64,000 bases of DNA. It comes from Isoetes taiwanensis. Taxonomy: Eukaryota; Streptophyta; Lycopodiopsida; Isoetales; Isoetaceae. Below the pieces are notes generated by a model. It was not told the origin of the DNA, ran no database searches, and worked only from the letters and a program-made list of their open reading frames with translations. The DNA lies in assembly GCA_021234155.1 (NCBI GenBank), contig JAJEKV010000025.1, positions 18,901,558 through 18,965,557 on the forward strand. Direction: 5' to 3'. Of the stretch, positions 22,001-30,777 are shown piece by piece. The position numbers and the translations under genes are program-made. How positions within the stretch are numbered: the first letter of the stretch is position 1; the number at the start of each line of letters is the position of its first letter.

Positions 22001-22046
22001 TGCTTGGGGTGAGCATGGGATCTTTGGAAAATTTGAAGGGATTCAT
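19017..22046 (-). CDS. Copia gag-pol polyprotein, open to mid reverse transcriptase
   Basis: A single frame of about 1009 codons starts at an ATG ending at 22046, with an in-frame TTG slightly upstream. Order: gag capsid-like region from NWYVWADFFENF, a CCHC zinc knuckle CYYCHKLGHIAKDC at residues ~218-231, aspartic protease WILDSGATNHM (~294), the GAG-pre-integrase zinc finger, and an integrase core with a D,D(35)E triad at about D494, D556 (SDNGGEY) and E592 (NGVAE). Reverse transcriptase starts at WELIPLPPG and reaches MDFKGAFLHGNLQEEVFIK, then hits a frameshift and stop at 19017. The missing RT end lies downstream in other frames. Gag, protease and integrase look intact, so the copy is young but not autonomous as read. 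Confidence 0.93.
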   Translation of the reverse strand: MNPFKFSKDPMLTPSNWYVWADFFENFMITNNLGAVFYPAWDKAKDAKSTELDRRALAYLKLLVSPSIRIRLRPVSSFKEAWKELENSYAYTGLSTQLVIKKKIETTLLTSSSNMTEYLEKMEALRLELIAAGGKMEDLDLIQCILINLPLEYAMLSSQIRHAKEPDFLEVKGMLIQEESHIKALKSNGAGILGEKALVSVHKAKNSTKNSSRRAIECYYCHKLGHIAKDCHAKQRKDAKDARQKKASASESKAKSEKSNLAACTEILESNAEFLCMAVHTGIPRIPQGHWILDSGATNHMSGDSAIFQHLHNEQKGEVQLGDGFSHPIQGKGLVTLDLGDGMLKAIRDVMYVPELATNLLSILQMDLFGRFVLFGGGKAIIYDAHPKDDPAAQELAHGKLHNGLYKLEQVEAMNHALIHQHNSLEELWHNMLGHFNCKYIHMLRRKNMVRGLPNLKDVDLHCNACSLGKQSQLPYPKVAERRASRPFEIIHSDLCHMKVKSIGGSRYFMTLIDDFSRFTWIFPLMYKSQVFESFQKFYQMVHKHFEMTIKYLRSDNGGEYVSQAFSNFLDASGIEMELIVPYAHPQNGVAERRNRIILDLARSMTTHAGLPKSFWAEAVSTAVYIMNRAPTKAVADMTPYEALYAEKPDLSHLRTFGCLAYATLSLEEVKKLGKTHDRSIKAIFVGYPPQHDAYKLYDPIKRKMFLSRSVHFVEHARYNDDVPWDINDASLFDQDWSITSPISNVQEEPRSPTLQVFPLLTDIRSQEEQGQGQQDILEEQGQGQKDILESWFEDSGEVQPATSPQGSEVGLPPQNDLFRLETPQTSNVEESLQELESSAQSTPAAPQLVLRRSARISNMQKGPQCNMALMAKIVYDTHDPVHFEDACKADHWRTAMQEEISMQETWELIPLPPGKHAIGCKWVFKIKFAADGSLAKHKSRLVAKGYSQKYGIDYDEVFAPVARLSSIRAIIALAAAKGWPIFHMDFKGAFLHGNLQEEVFIKATSRVC

Positions 22047-22256
22047 GAGATTCAAACTGGTATAGCTGAATCTAAAAGAAAGAAACAGAAATATCCTTCA
22101 ACCACCTTCAAATCACACTGAAATGGATTTGGGCTTCACCCAAAGACTTCAAGAACAACCTGCAGCAGCAGCAAACAATTGCCCTTCTGTGATTCTACTC
22201 CTTGCAGCAGAGTAGTGAGAATCCACTCACTATAGATCAATCCTGATCTAAGCCCC

Positions 22257-22271
22257 TTGGCTCTGATACCA
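22257..22271 (-). other. Copia primer binding site, initiator tRNA-Met type
   Basis: The minus strand reads TGGTATCAGAGCCAA immediately after the 5' LTR, complementary to the 3' end of initiator methionine tRNA. Confidence 0.9.
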
Positions 22272-22497
22272 TGTTGGAGGATCAGGAGGAGAGAAATGGA
22301 AACATGAGCTGCTTTCATTTATATGTTGATGTTACATATATGATAGAGGCTTCCTACCTAACTATGATGTCACCACCTAACTAGTCTTAACATGTGATGT
22401 CCACCTACCTAGTCTTACATGTGACTTTGACCTTTGATTATACATATGACCTAACGTCCACATAGGTTAACAACATAGGGTTAACAATGTTCCAACA
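22272..22497 (-). mobile_element. Copia 5' LTR (226 bp)
   Basis: Same ends and length as 17598-17823. Both LTRs, the PBS, the PPT and the 5-bp CGATC duplication make 17598-22497 (4,900 bp) a structurally complete insertion. The LTRs are about 97% identical by eye. Confidence 0.93.
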
Positions 22498-22502
22498 CGA
22501 TC
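22498..22502. repeat. Copia target-site duplication, right
   Basis: CGATC, matching 17593-17597. Confidence 0.85.
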
Positions 22503-23202
22503 TAGGTCCCTTTTGATCTGGCATTTTGTCTTGTATTTGTTCGTGAAGATGCTACGATTTTATTGAAACTCAAAAGCTAGAGAAACGTTTGAATTTTCGG
22601 GAAACCTTTTGCCATAGCTTCACCTGAGTTTTTGAAGCTAATCTACTCCCAAGTCCAACTAGAAAAACCCTATTTTAGCAACATGACATATAAAATTCTG
22701 AGATGTGCACATCCTGTAAGCGCAGAAGCATGTCATTTATCAGCATTTAAAAATGTCCATCCTCCCATACTTTACCATATTCAGGAATCCACACTACCAC
22801 TCTAAAATCTTATTTCTTAAAGATAATGCAGCATGAAGCTCTGGAAAACAGAATCTGGTTACAGGTCCATAATGGTCACACTTAGACAGCTTCTCCCAAA
22901 CAAGAACAAAGAACAATTAAAAATACCGCATCATTTTGGACCATTCAAGAGCAAAATATAGCACTGATTATTGCATTACTCTACAGATGGCTTCAATAAA
23001 ATTTGCTACATGAGACCACAAGGTAACCACATATCGTTATGTATTGTATCTCTCTTCATGCTCTTCACTTGTCTTCCTCACGTGCCATACACTGAAATAA
23101 ACTAGCCAACTATGGCTATTTATTGTATCTCTCTCCATCCTTCTTTATCTATCCGCTTTAATAAACCAGACTTGTGCACCATTGAGCTTCACTTGCATAC
23201 TT
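22503..23202. other. Non-coding flank downstream of the RDR gene
   Basis: AT-rich, no recognised frame. The RDR stop codon (minus strand) lies at 23203-23205, so this would hold its 3' untranslated and flanking DNA, later hit by the copia insertion. Confidence 0.45.
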
Positions 23203-26200
23203 TCATACTAAATCAAGCTTGCCAGCCACTTCAGTCACGACTGTAGCAGCGCAAACATATGGCTCACCAGGTTGCTCCTCTGCATACAATCTACACAAGG
23301 CATGCCCTTTACAGTCCATGCAAAGCTGCAAGAAGAGCTTCTTTGATTTGCCATATTCTCTCGTGCATGATCACATACAACTTCATATATGGCTGCAGCC
23401 TCTTCATAGATTACTGCTAAGGGTTTTGGACACAGCTTCAGAGTCTCAGCTTCATATAAGATCTGCAAGTTTATAACAGAATGAACAAGTATACTCATTA
23501 CCAATATTTGTTGGCACTTTATCTGATAGCTATAGTCTAGGTCCCTAGTTAGCATAATAATTCTAAATCTCACTATATTTTAAGTAATTAAAAGTAGAAA
23601 CTTACCGAACGATATTTTTGTTTGATCTCTTCTGCATGAAGGACTTGAAAGGTTGTGCCAACCTGCAGGCACGACTCATTTCGTTGCAGTACTCATCGAA
23701 GTACCCTTTTCATTTGGATTTGTGGGATTTGTATCCACTGTAAACGAACTCAGGATAATAAACTGGAAGAAAAGAGTCAAACTTTAATCCTTGAATATGC
23801 ATATAGATATGTATATAGAATCTTTCTGTCAAAAATAAGGAAGTACCAAACTTGGAGAGCTATCTTCTGCATCCAATTGATTCGCATTATCTACAATGTC
23901 ATATATCTGGCCCAGTATTGAAGTCGATTTGTAAAATTCCTTCCCCTCTTTCATAAAGTGTGGCCTCTTCTTAGGTATTAAATCTGCAGGGACTGTTACA
24001 TGAGAGTAAACATACTAAAATTATTACTAAGACAAGAAGAGTCACAATCTATATTCCTGTAAACAATTTTGATGTCTGGTACATGCTGGTTTGGAATTAT
24101 GCACTTAGCTAATATAAAGTCCATGACGAAAAACCTTAATTTCTTTCTGAATTAACAAAATGAGCAAAAAAGCATTTTCTGGCATCCTGATCAAGCTGGG
24201 CTCAATATGATGACAAAAAACAACAATGTTTCATTTGTGACACAAAGGCGAAACATGGTAATGTTTATCAGCACCTTTTCTCCCATCTTTTCTGAAATAA
24301 GGGCCGCATAATTGATATTCATAAGCTGTGTTAAAATCTGCTCCAGTACTTTTCTGTTTGTATGTTGCTCAGGTCCTAACATAAGGTACTGATCCACATG
24401 CACTAACCAATTTGTTGCACTTGCAAATTAAATTAAATCAAACAAAAAGAACAAAAAGAGGGCGAAAAAATGTGATTGTGGCCAAGTCTATATGGAGAAG
24501 GAGACATTTAGTGATATCAGGAATTATAAGATTTGCCCACAAGGTGGTGGATTTTATAATATTCTGCCAACAAAGGAAACAAACTAAACTAACTCTGTCA
24601 GTCATGTGTCGCACCTTGGATGATGCATTGTATCAAGGACACGCTTGATAAGCTCGTCCTCAAGCTGTGAATAGCTCATATCTGATGGCTTTTGTGACTT
24701 CTCTTTTGGTTTTGGTGGATGGCTCCATGGTGCAGAAGAATGGAATTGCTTGACAACCTGCATTTTACTTGTTAAGATAATTTTAATCAAGTAAAACGAT
24801 CTAAATGCCATTAGATACGTGAAAACACTCAATATTGATGAGAACATGCGAAAACAGGTCCAAAGTGCCAATGCAACATCCTCCAATTTTATTTTCCAAC
24901 AAGAATCATCATGGGGTGCAGCTTTTGAGTTATTATGGTAGCTCGTTTGTGATTATCTTCTTGTGCTTCTGCTGCATTAAAAGGGACACTTCATGACATT
25001 GACAACATGAAAGGTGACAGAACAGTATTGATGGTAAGCCCTAATATTAGTATCAACTGGTTCAATTGAAAAGGTAATTGCAAGCACCAAAACATACCTC
25101 TTGATCCATGCATATCCAATACAAGTCGCCATCCAAATCCCCACCTGCAATCTCATCAACAATTGAACGTGGCCCTTTTGTTGGAAACAAGATAACATAC
25201 TTGCCATCTGCAAGTATGTTTTGCAACTCTGGATACCATGTGGCACGAAAAATATGAATGTCTTTCATAATCCATTCCTGGCTCCATGCAGCAAAATACA
25301 AGAAATTAGCATGCACCACATAGGAGGGCAAGTTATGCCATGCTGTGAAATCCATTCTTCTTGGCCATTCAACAAAGCAAAAAGGGTTCGAATTTGTATA
25401 CATGCAGAATTTGATATCTTAACTTCGATCACGTCTAGTCCAACTAGGTTAGTTTTAGAATTGCTGAATATTGCATTTTTTTGGCATCTCCTTGTGGGGA
25501 AGTTTTGGCTGCTGGGCATAGCAGACCTTTCCTCGGATACGTTTGTGGGCTAAATAAGTGACCATCAAGGAAATGATGGCAAATAGGTGTCAGGCTAAGG
25601 AAATTGTGCAAGATGATATGAATGACTTGCTAGAAGGAGGTGGAGAGTAGAGCTTCTTTCATTAGATTTACCATCTGAAAAAATGATTATCAATGCTTGC
25701 AACATTGAGGTACAAGAAGAAAATGTTATGCATAGAACATGTTAATCCTGATACACGATATAAACATGTCCATGAAAGGCAGGTAGATATGAAGCCAAGC
25801 TCAGGCAAGTAAGGCTAAAACTTTAGAACCGATATCCTTAATGAAAATGACAAAAGATGTGTATGCGGAGATGACTAAAGAGACTACGGAGCAGCCTTTA
25901 GATCTCATTGGAAAAGGCAGATAGCAAAGATTTATAGCTTAAAGCAAAGTACCACAGTGCAGAAAACAGAAACGATGAAAGATATGGAGCAGCCTTTAGA
26001 ATTCATTTGAAAAGGTAGATAACAAATATGGATACCACAGTGCATGAACCAGAAAGTAAAGTGTTCAAACCCAGACTCTGCCTGAGGATTTTGCAGGTGA
26101 GTTATGTGTTACGTTGATGAGATAATCACCACACTGATTTTCGTCCATGTCACCCAAATATATAGATAGCATAGTGCCATACAAGTGATAACTCACAGCA

Positions 26201-26413
26201 ATATTGCAACTTCATTGCGCTCCAATCGCCCACTGGGATCGGATGTTCCCATCAAGTAAAAACAATTTTGTAATGGAACTTTTGCTTCTTTATAATCATT
26301 TATCTTCATTCTAACAAGGTCCTTCAATATGCTTAGAAGATAAGGATCCTTGAGAGGAATCCCAGCCTTCAACATTTGCACTGCTATATCTTTGCGCTCC
26401 CACTCTGTTTTAC
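23203..26413 (-). pseudogene. RDR (RNA-dependent RNA polymerase), 3' half, broken
   Basis: Minus-strand exons, approximate: 26197-26413 (ERKDIAVQMLKAGIPL, NCFYLMGTSDPSGRLE), 25098-25278 (catalytic), 24615-24757 (PSDMSYSQLEDELIKRVLD), 24275-24419 (NWLVHVDQYLMLGPEQ), ~23840-23983 (KKRPHFMKEGKEFYKSTSIL), 23606-23737 (YFDEYCNEMSRAC, then VLHAEEIKQKYRS) and 23203-23462 (ILYEAE, FAWTVKG, LCRLYAEE, stop). Most have GT/AG borders. The order is that of the eukaryotic RDRs that make double-stranded RNA for silencing, and the DEIAGGD context is nearest the RDR3/4/5 (gamma) clade. Single-base frameshifts occur near 23662 and 23299-23312. A TGA at 23710-23712 is in frame if the 23737 acceptor is used. The N-terminal half is missing beyond 26413, where repeat DNA begins. 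Confidence 0.82.
25098..25278 (-). pseudogene. RDR catalytic exon with DLDGD
   Basis: Between an AG acceptor near 25279 and the donor GTATGT near 25097 the minus strand encodes KDIHIFRATWYPELQ, GKYVILFPTKGPRSIVDE, IAGGDLDGDLYWICMDQE. DLDGD (25125-25139) is the metal-binding triad of the RDR active site. The gamma clade of Arabidopsis is known for DFDGD, while RDR1/2/6 carry DLDGD, so this exon combines gamma-like flanks with the alpha-type triad. This exon itself is undamaged. Confidence 0.85.
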
Positions 26414-26439
26414 TGCACACTGTCAAGCAGAGAGATAAT

Positions 26440-27096
26440 AAAATTAATTTCTGATTTCACCTAGTATAGTCTTATTGGCACAAAGATGAAAGCTATGATA
26501 GATCCTTATGACCATATATTGGTGTTTGCATATGAAGCCAAGAGTCCTGCCACTACATTAGCATTTCCAGCCAATTCCCTTTTGGTAACCCTCAATCGTT
26601 TCTGACGAGTTCATAAACTACAAGACAACTTATAAACAGAGTTTACAATTATAATGGCCAATTCAGCAGTACATTTCAGTGCAGCAGAACGATCCTTTAA
26701 AGTTGCCTCAGCCTTTGAAATTGCATTGCTCGTGGCTAAAAATCTTGCTAAGCCGCTCAGGCTCTCTATACTTCTCATTATAAAACCTTCTGGCATACTG
26801 AATTGAAAAAAATCCTTCTCACATGAGACTTGCCCTTGTCCCGAATGCCCATTCTTGCCCTTGTCCCGAATAGAACGGCAGCATGATCCAAGCTTATTTG
26901 TCAAATTCAAGCTTCTATCTGCCATGCCAGTTAACCGGTTAGACCATCCTCGATTTATGGCAAATGACCGCCAGTTTACAAGGTACAATCGGTTTGGAGC
27001 AGTCTTCAATATATTCTGAGTATATTCCAGTATATACTCAGGATATGCCACAACCCCATACAAACCAGGGTTTGCCCCCCTAGGGGCAACCCAAAA
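26440..27096 (+). repeat. Repeat R1, copy 3, and unclassified DNA
   Basis: The right end is TTTGCCCCCC-ta-GGGGCAACCC followed by AAAA at 27071-27096, and 26940-27060 shares ordered blocks with 17310-17440. It is inserted in the satellite: the next base continues an internal part of a satellite unit (TAACAATTGAAAA). A 171-codon minus-strand frame across it has no family resemblance and is most likely chance. The left limit is not visible. Confidence 0.5.
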
Positions 27097-27380
27097 TAAC
27101 AATTGAAAATTTGGTATTAAATGCATTACTCAATTGGAATTCACTAAAACACGGCCTACTACCACTTAATCGATACAAATAGATTGAATTGAATTGAATG
27201 TCATTGGGGCCTACTACTACCACCTAATCGATACAAATAAAAGAATAGACTGGGATTTTTTTATTGCTTTTAATTTAAAATATATAATGGAAGTTTCCTA
27301 GCATTAGCATGTCAAATGAGAGAAACATTCATTTGTGAAAAAGGAAAAATAACAATTGAAAAATAACAATTTAAAATCGT
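27097..27380 (+). repeat. ~250-bp satellite, about 1.1 units
   Basis: It matches 16164-16873 unit by unit, starting inside a unit where R1 ends. Same orientation. Confidence 0.88.
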
Positions 27381-28100
27381 CATGTCACATCACATCTCAT
27401 AAAATTTGAGCGAGCCTAGAATGGCCAAAATGTTGAGCGAGCCTAGAATGGCCAAAATGTTATCGGGTCCACTGTTGCCTTTCAGCTAAGAATTAATGTC
27501 AATTGGATTGATTTGTCCATTGGGGTTACTTATAGTCCTATCTCTACATTGAATCTCTACATTGATTGACTTTATATCTAAATAAAGTTTGTTTTAGAAA
27601 AAAAGGGGGCAAAAAGTCAACGGAAGGCATGCTTGCAAATAAGTGAAGATGCTTATTTTTTATAACACCTTGATGCTTGTCAACTTGAATTGAATCGAAA
27701 TGTAAAAGAGAAACGTTAGTGCCGAGTAGAAACTTTGTTTTCTTTTGAGCTGGATAGCCTCCTTGAATTGACTATTTTTGTAGATGACTTGAAATTACAA
27801 CCTTTGTGGCAATGCCTTGTTTGGGCCAAATTTTGGGCTCTATTTTTTTTTTCTATCAAAAAGCACCCCCGGGATCCAAATTTTGCGCTCTGTTTTTTGG
27901 CGCATGTTTTGTTCTCGTTCGCATGTTCGCATGTTCGCATGTCCCATAATATCCATGTTCGCATGTTCGCATGTTTTTTGGTAAGTTAGCATGTTCGCAT
28001 GTTCGGAAAGGCATGTTTGGCGCATGTTTGTCTTTTATGCATTTTTATTGCAGCTCATATTTGGGGAGCTTCAAAGAACCAGCGTTGGAAAATTTCACGG
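27381..28100. other. Non-coding; short tandem duplications
   Basis: A 27-bp phrase starting GAGCGAGCCTAGAATGGCC is repeated twice near 27405-27460, and a GTTCGCAT microsatellite follows at 27915-28015. No gene is recognised. Confidence 0.5.
27915..28015. repeat. (GTTCGCAT)n interrupted microsatellite
   Basis: The 8-base unit GTTCGCAT recurs about eight times in three short runs, separated by CCCATAATATCC and TTTTTGGTAAGTTA. It lies about 250 bp upstream of the ROCO start codon. Confidence 0.85.
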
Positions 28101-28104
28101 GCAG

Positions 28105-28190
28105 AGAGTTGAATCATTGGGGCCTCTACCACCTAATCGATACAAATAGGGGAATAGACTGGGATTCTTTTATTGCTTCTTATCTTGTCT
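28105..28190 (+). repeat. Partial satellite unit upstream of ROCO
   Basis: ATTGGGGCCTCTACCACCTA and the following GATACAAATA...GGAATAGACTGGGATTC match the start of the satellite unit. It ends about 80 bp before the ROCO start codon, so the present gene leader or promoter region is partly satellite-derived. Confidence 0.75.
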
Positions 28191-28269
28191 AATGCAATGC
28201 TAGGCAGAGATGTGGTGATGGTTAAATAACACTCCACTCTGCTTGCTGCCTTCATTGTTCATCATCGCC

Positions 28270-30777
28270 ATGGCTGCTTTATTGTTGTCTGAATCTGTTC
28301 GGAAGCAATTGCAACCCATACTGAAGAAGTCTCCTAGAGTTGAGAATGCTGAGCATTTGCGGGATCCCCATGGGAAGCAATTGCAACCCATATTGGAGAA
28401 ATATCTTGGAGTTGAGAGTGCTAAGCATTTTTGGGATCTCCGTGAAGAACGAAGTTTGGATCTCTCTTTACACCGGATTGAACCTGAGGAAGTTAAGAGC
28501 TTGGCAGGAGCCCTTGGAAGTGGGCATTTCCCACTACTCAGTCTACATCTTCCACGTAATGATATTGGAAGTGAAGGTGCAAAGTGTTTGGCAGAAGCCT
28601 TGGGGAGCGGGCAATGCACACTTCAGACACTCAATATTTTTAATAATAACATTGGAAATGAGGGTGCAAAGTCTTTGGCAGAAGCCTTGGGGAGCGAGCA
28701 GTCCACGCTGATTAGCCTGACTCCTAGTATTGAAGAAGACGAAGGACTTGCAAGCTTAGCAGGTTCTCTCAGAAGCAAACACTGCAAGCTAGAACGGCTC
28801 ATAATAGAAGGCCAGTTTAGAGACGAACTAATGCTCCAAATACTGCACGCTCTCAAGTTCAATTTCAAACTTAAGGAGTTGGATTATAACTGGAAGTCTG
28901 ACTTGTTAAGGAACGAAGCAAAGAATCTGTTGAAACGCAATAAAATATTTTCAAGTACAGGCCTAGCTAAGCAAGAAAAGGCATCTCCAAACACAGCCAA
29001 GCTTTTCATATGTGGAGATCCGCGCGTTGGAAAGTCAACAATAAGAAAAAATCTGGTTAAAAACCATGTGTTTCTAACGTGTCATTCAGCTAGTCGTTCT
29101 ACAACAGGTATGGATTTAAGTGCTCTAAAATTTGGGAATAAACATCTACAAATTTGTGATTTAGCTGGACAGCAGGAATTTCATGCATTTCATCATCTGT
29201 TTCTCAAAGGATCCGATAAGGATCTATTCTTAATTGTCTGCAAAGTTCCCACAGCCACTTTTGATGGGGCTCATTCGCAATTCGAATTAGAATTGAAATA
29301 TTGGCTTCGCTTCATTGCTTCTCATTGCTCTCCTTCTTCAGAAATAAGGCCTAGGGTGTTTGTTGCTCTCAATTACTTTGAAGCAGATGTCAAAAACATG
29401 AATGAAGATGCATACGCACTCCTCCATAAATATCTCCAAGCCTATTCTAACTTTCTTGATTTTGGAGATCTAAAGCATTCTATTTTTGGATTTGTAGCCA
29501 AAGATCCACCACAGTTGAAGCCACTTAAGCATCAGCTTAATGCAGCTTTAGCTAAGCTTCTAGACCAAAGGCCTCAAATTCCAGAAATATGTGCGCATAT
29601 AATTGATAAAATAAGGAAGGATAGAGATAAGACTAGCTTCTTTTCATGGAGCCACCACTATCCCAAGGTTACTTCTTTTGAGGAATTTGTAGGTCTTTTG
29701 CCTGCTAACTTCATGGTCAAACACAGGATTTCTGAGGGGTTGTTGAGAGATGCATTGGGGCATTTGTGCGACATGGGAGAACTTGTCTACTTCAACGAGA
29801 CAAAAGAATTCATTATCTTAAATGTTCAATGGTTTGTCCGAGAAGTGATTGGAGTTTTCATGAGACCTGAATATGGAGCAGCCGAGCAAAGAGATTGTTT
29901 CCAGTTATCAGAGATACGACGAAAACTGAAGCTCCTGAGTAATCAAGATTATTCTGATGCCATCATAGGTTGCTTGGAGAAATTAGGCGTGCTTTACAAA
30001 TTTGAGGATGAACAAAGCCATGTTTCTGTACTTGTGCCTGCACTCTTGACTCAACAACTAAGAGGATGGCCAGAAGAAGGACGCATTGAAGATTCCTACA
30101 TTGGCCGCAGATACAGTTGCACCAACAAAGAGCATACTTTACTTCCTTCAGGAGTATTCACCAAGTTGCAAGTTCGGCTAAAGCAACTTCATCCAAATCC
30201 GTATCACGTTGGAGATGGGTGGGTAAGTTTTACTACTCTCAATGGTATTAACTTCATCATCAAAATAGGTGGCGAAAAAGAGCTTTGGACTGATCGACAT
30301 TGGATTGATGTGATGCTGAGAGTCCCTTTTGATTCTAACGATCTAATAGAGTGTTCAAAGCCAGTAGCACATGAGTTCTGTAAAATAAGAGAAGAGATTT
30401 TGAGCATTTCATGTGTTTCTTTAGATGAATATGTGATACGTCCAAAATCTATTCAGGATTTACAAGTAGACTTAAATCATGATGTGGCATTGCTTGATGA
30501 GATTAAAAAAAAAGCTCGAGAGATGGGGCCATCTTGCTCGCATAATTGGAGTTCAGATCACCACACTGGCATTTCAAAAACAGTTGTTTCCAAACTTATG
30601 TTTTCAAGTGAATGGTATGATCTAGTAAAACAACAGAATGAAGATTTGGAGGAGATATACATTGAAATTGAAAGCTTGCAGAGTGGAGAAGACCAAGAGA
30701 AAGTTTTACGAATGCAATCATTAAGAAGAGAAATTTCTCACGTGCTACTGAGCTTGTTGATCCAAATGATAAATTAG
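28270..30777 (+). CDS. LRR-Roc-COR (ROCO family) protein, main open frame
   Basis: The start chosen is GCCATGG at 28270. An in-frame TTG at 28243 is ignored. The 835-codon frame has, in order, a doubled 24-residue N-terminal unit, ribonuclease-inhibitor-type leucine-rich repeats (residues ~60-200, e.g. GAKCLAEALGSGQCTLQTLN), a Roc GTPase domain with P loop GDPRVGKST (~249-257) and switch motif DLAGQQEFH (~297-305), a degenerate G4 (ALNYFEAD for NKxD), and a COR dimerisation domain (HLCDMGELVYF, IILNVQWFVREVIG). ROCO proteins are dimeric GTPases, and the plant member TORNADO1 acts in growth patterning. No kinase domain follows. The frame has no intron and ends early: a one-base shift near 30725-30760 connects it to the next frame. 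Its family role is known only broadly, and a specific function cannot be given. Confidence 0.88.
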   Translation: MAALLLSESVRKQLQPILKKSPRVENAEHLRDPHGKQLQPILEKYLGVESAKHFWDLREERSLDLSLHRIEPEEVKSLAGALGSGHFPLLSLHLPRNDIGSEGAKCLAEALGSGQCTLQTLNIFNNNIGNEGAKSLAEALGSEQSTLISLTPSIEEDEGLASLAGSLRSKHCKLERLIIEGQFRDELMLQILHALKFNFKLKELDYNWKSDLLRNEAKNLLKRNKIFSSTGLAKQEKASPNTAKLFICGDPRVGKSTIRKNLVKNHVFLTCHSASRSTTGMDLSALKFGNKHLQICDLAGQQEFHAFHHLFLKGSDKDLFLIVCKVPTATFDGAHSQFELELKYWLRFIASHCSPSSEIRPRVFVALNYFEADVKNMNEDAYALLHKYLQAYSNFLDFGDLKHSIFGFVAKDPPQLKPLKHQLNAALAKLLDQRPQIPEICAHIIDKIRKDRDKTSFFSWSHHYPKVTSFEEFVGLLPANFMVKHRISEGLLRDALGHLCDMGELVYFNETKEFIILNVQWFVREVIGVFMRPEYGAAEQRDCFQLSEIRRKLKLLSNQDYSDAIIGCLEKLGVLYKFEDEQSHVSVLVPALLTQQLRGWPEEGRIEDSYIGRRYSCTNKEHTLLPSGVFTKLQVRLKQLHPNPYHVGDGWVSFTTLNGINFIIKIGGEKELWTDRHWIDVMLRVPFDSNDLIECSKPVAHEFCKIREEILSISCVSLDEYVIRPKSIQDLQVDLNHDVALLDEIKKKAREMGPSCSHNWSSDHHTGISKTVVSKLMFSSEWYDLVKQQNEDLEEIYIEIESLQSGEDQEKVLRMQSLRREISHVLLSLLIQMIN
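28302..28445 (+). repeat. In-frame 72-bp tandem duplication in ROCO N-terminus
   Basis: Units 28302-28373 and 28374-28445 both encode KQLQPIL(K/E)K...V(E)xA(E/K)H. The 72-bp spacing keeps the frame. The units differ at many positions, so the duplication is not recent. Confidence 0.85.

Noticed and set aside
26611-27126. 171-codon minus-strand frame
   Set aside because: It runs across the R1 repeat end and into satellite, and its sequence has no family likeness.
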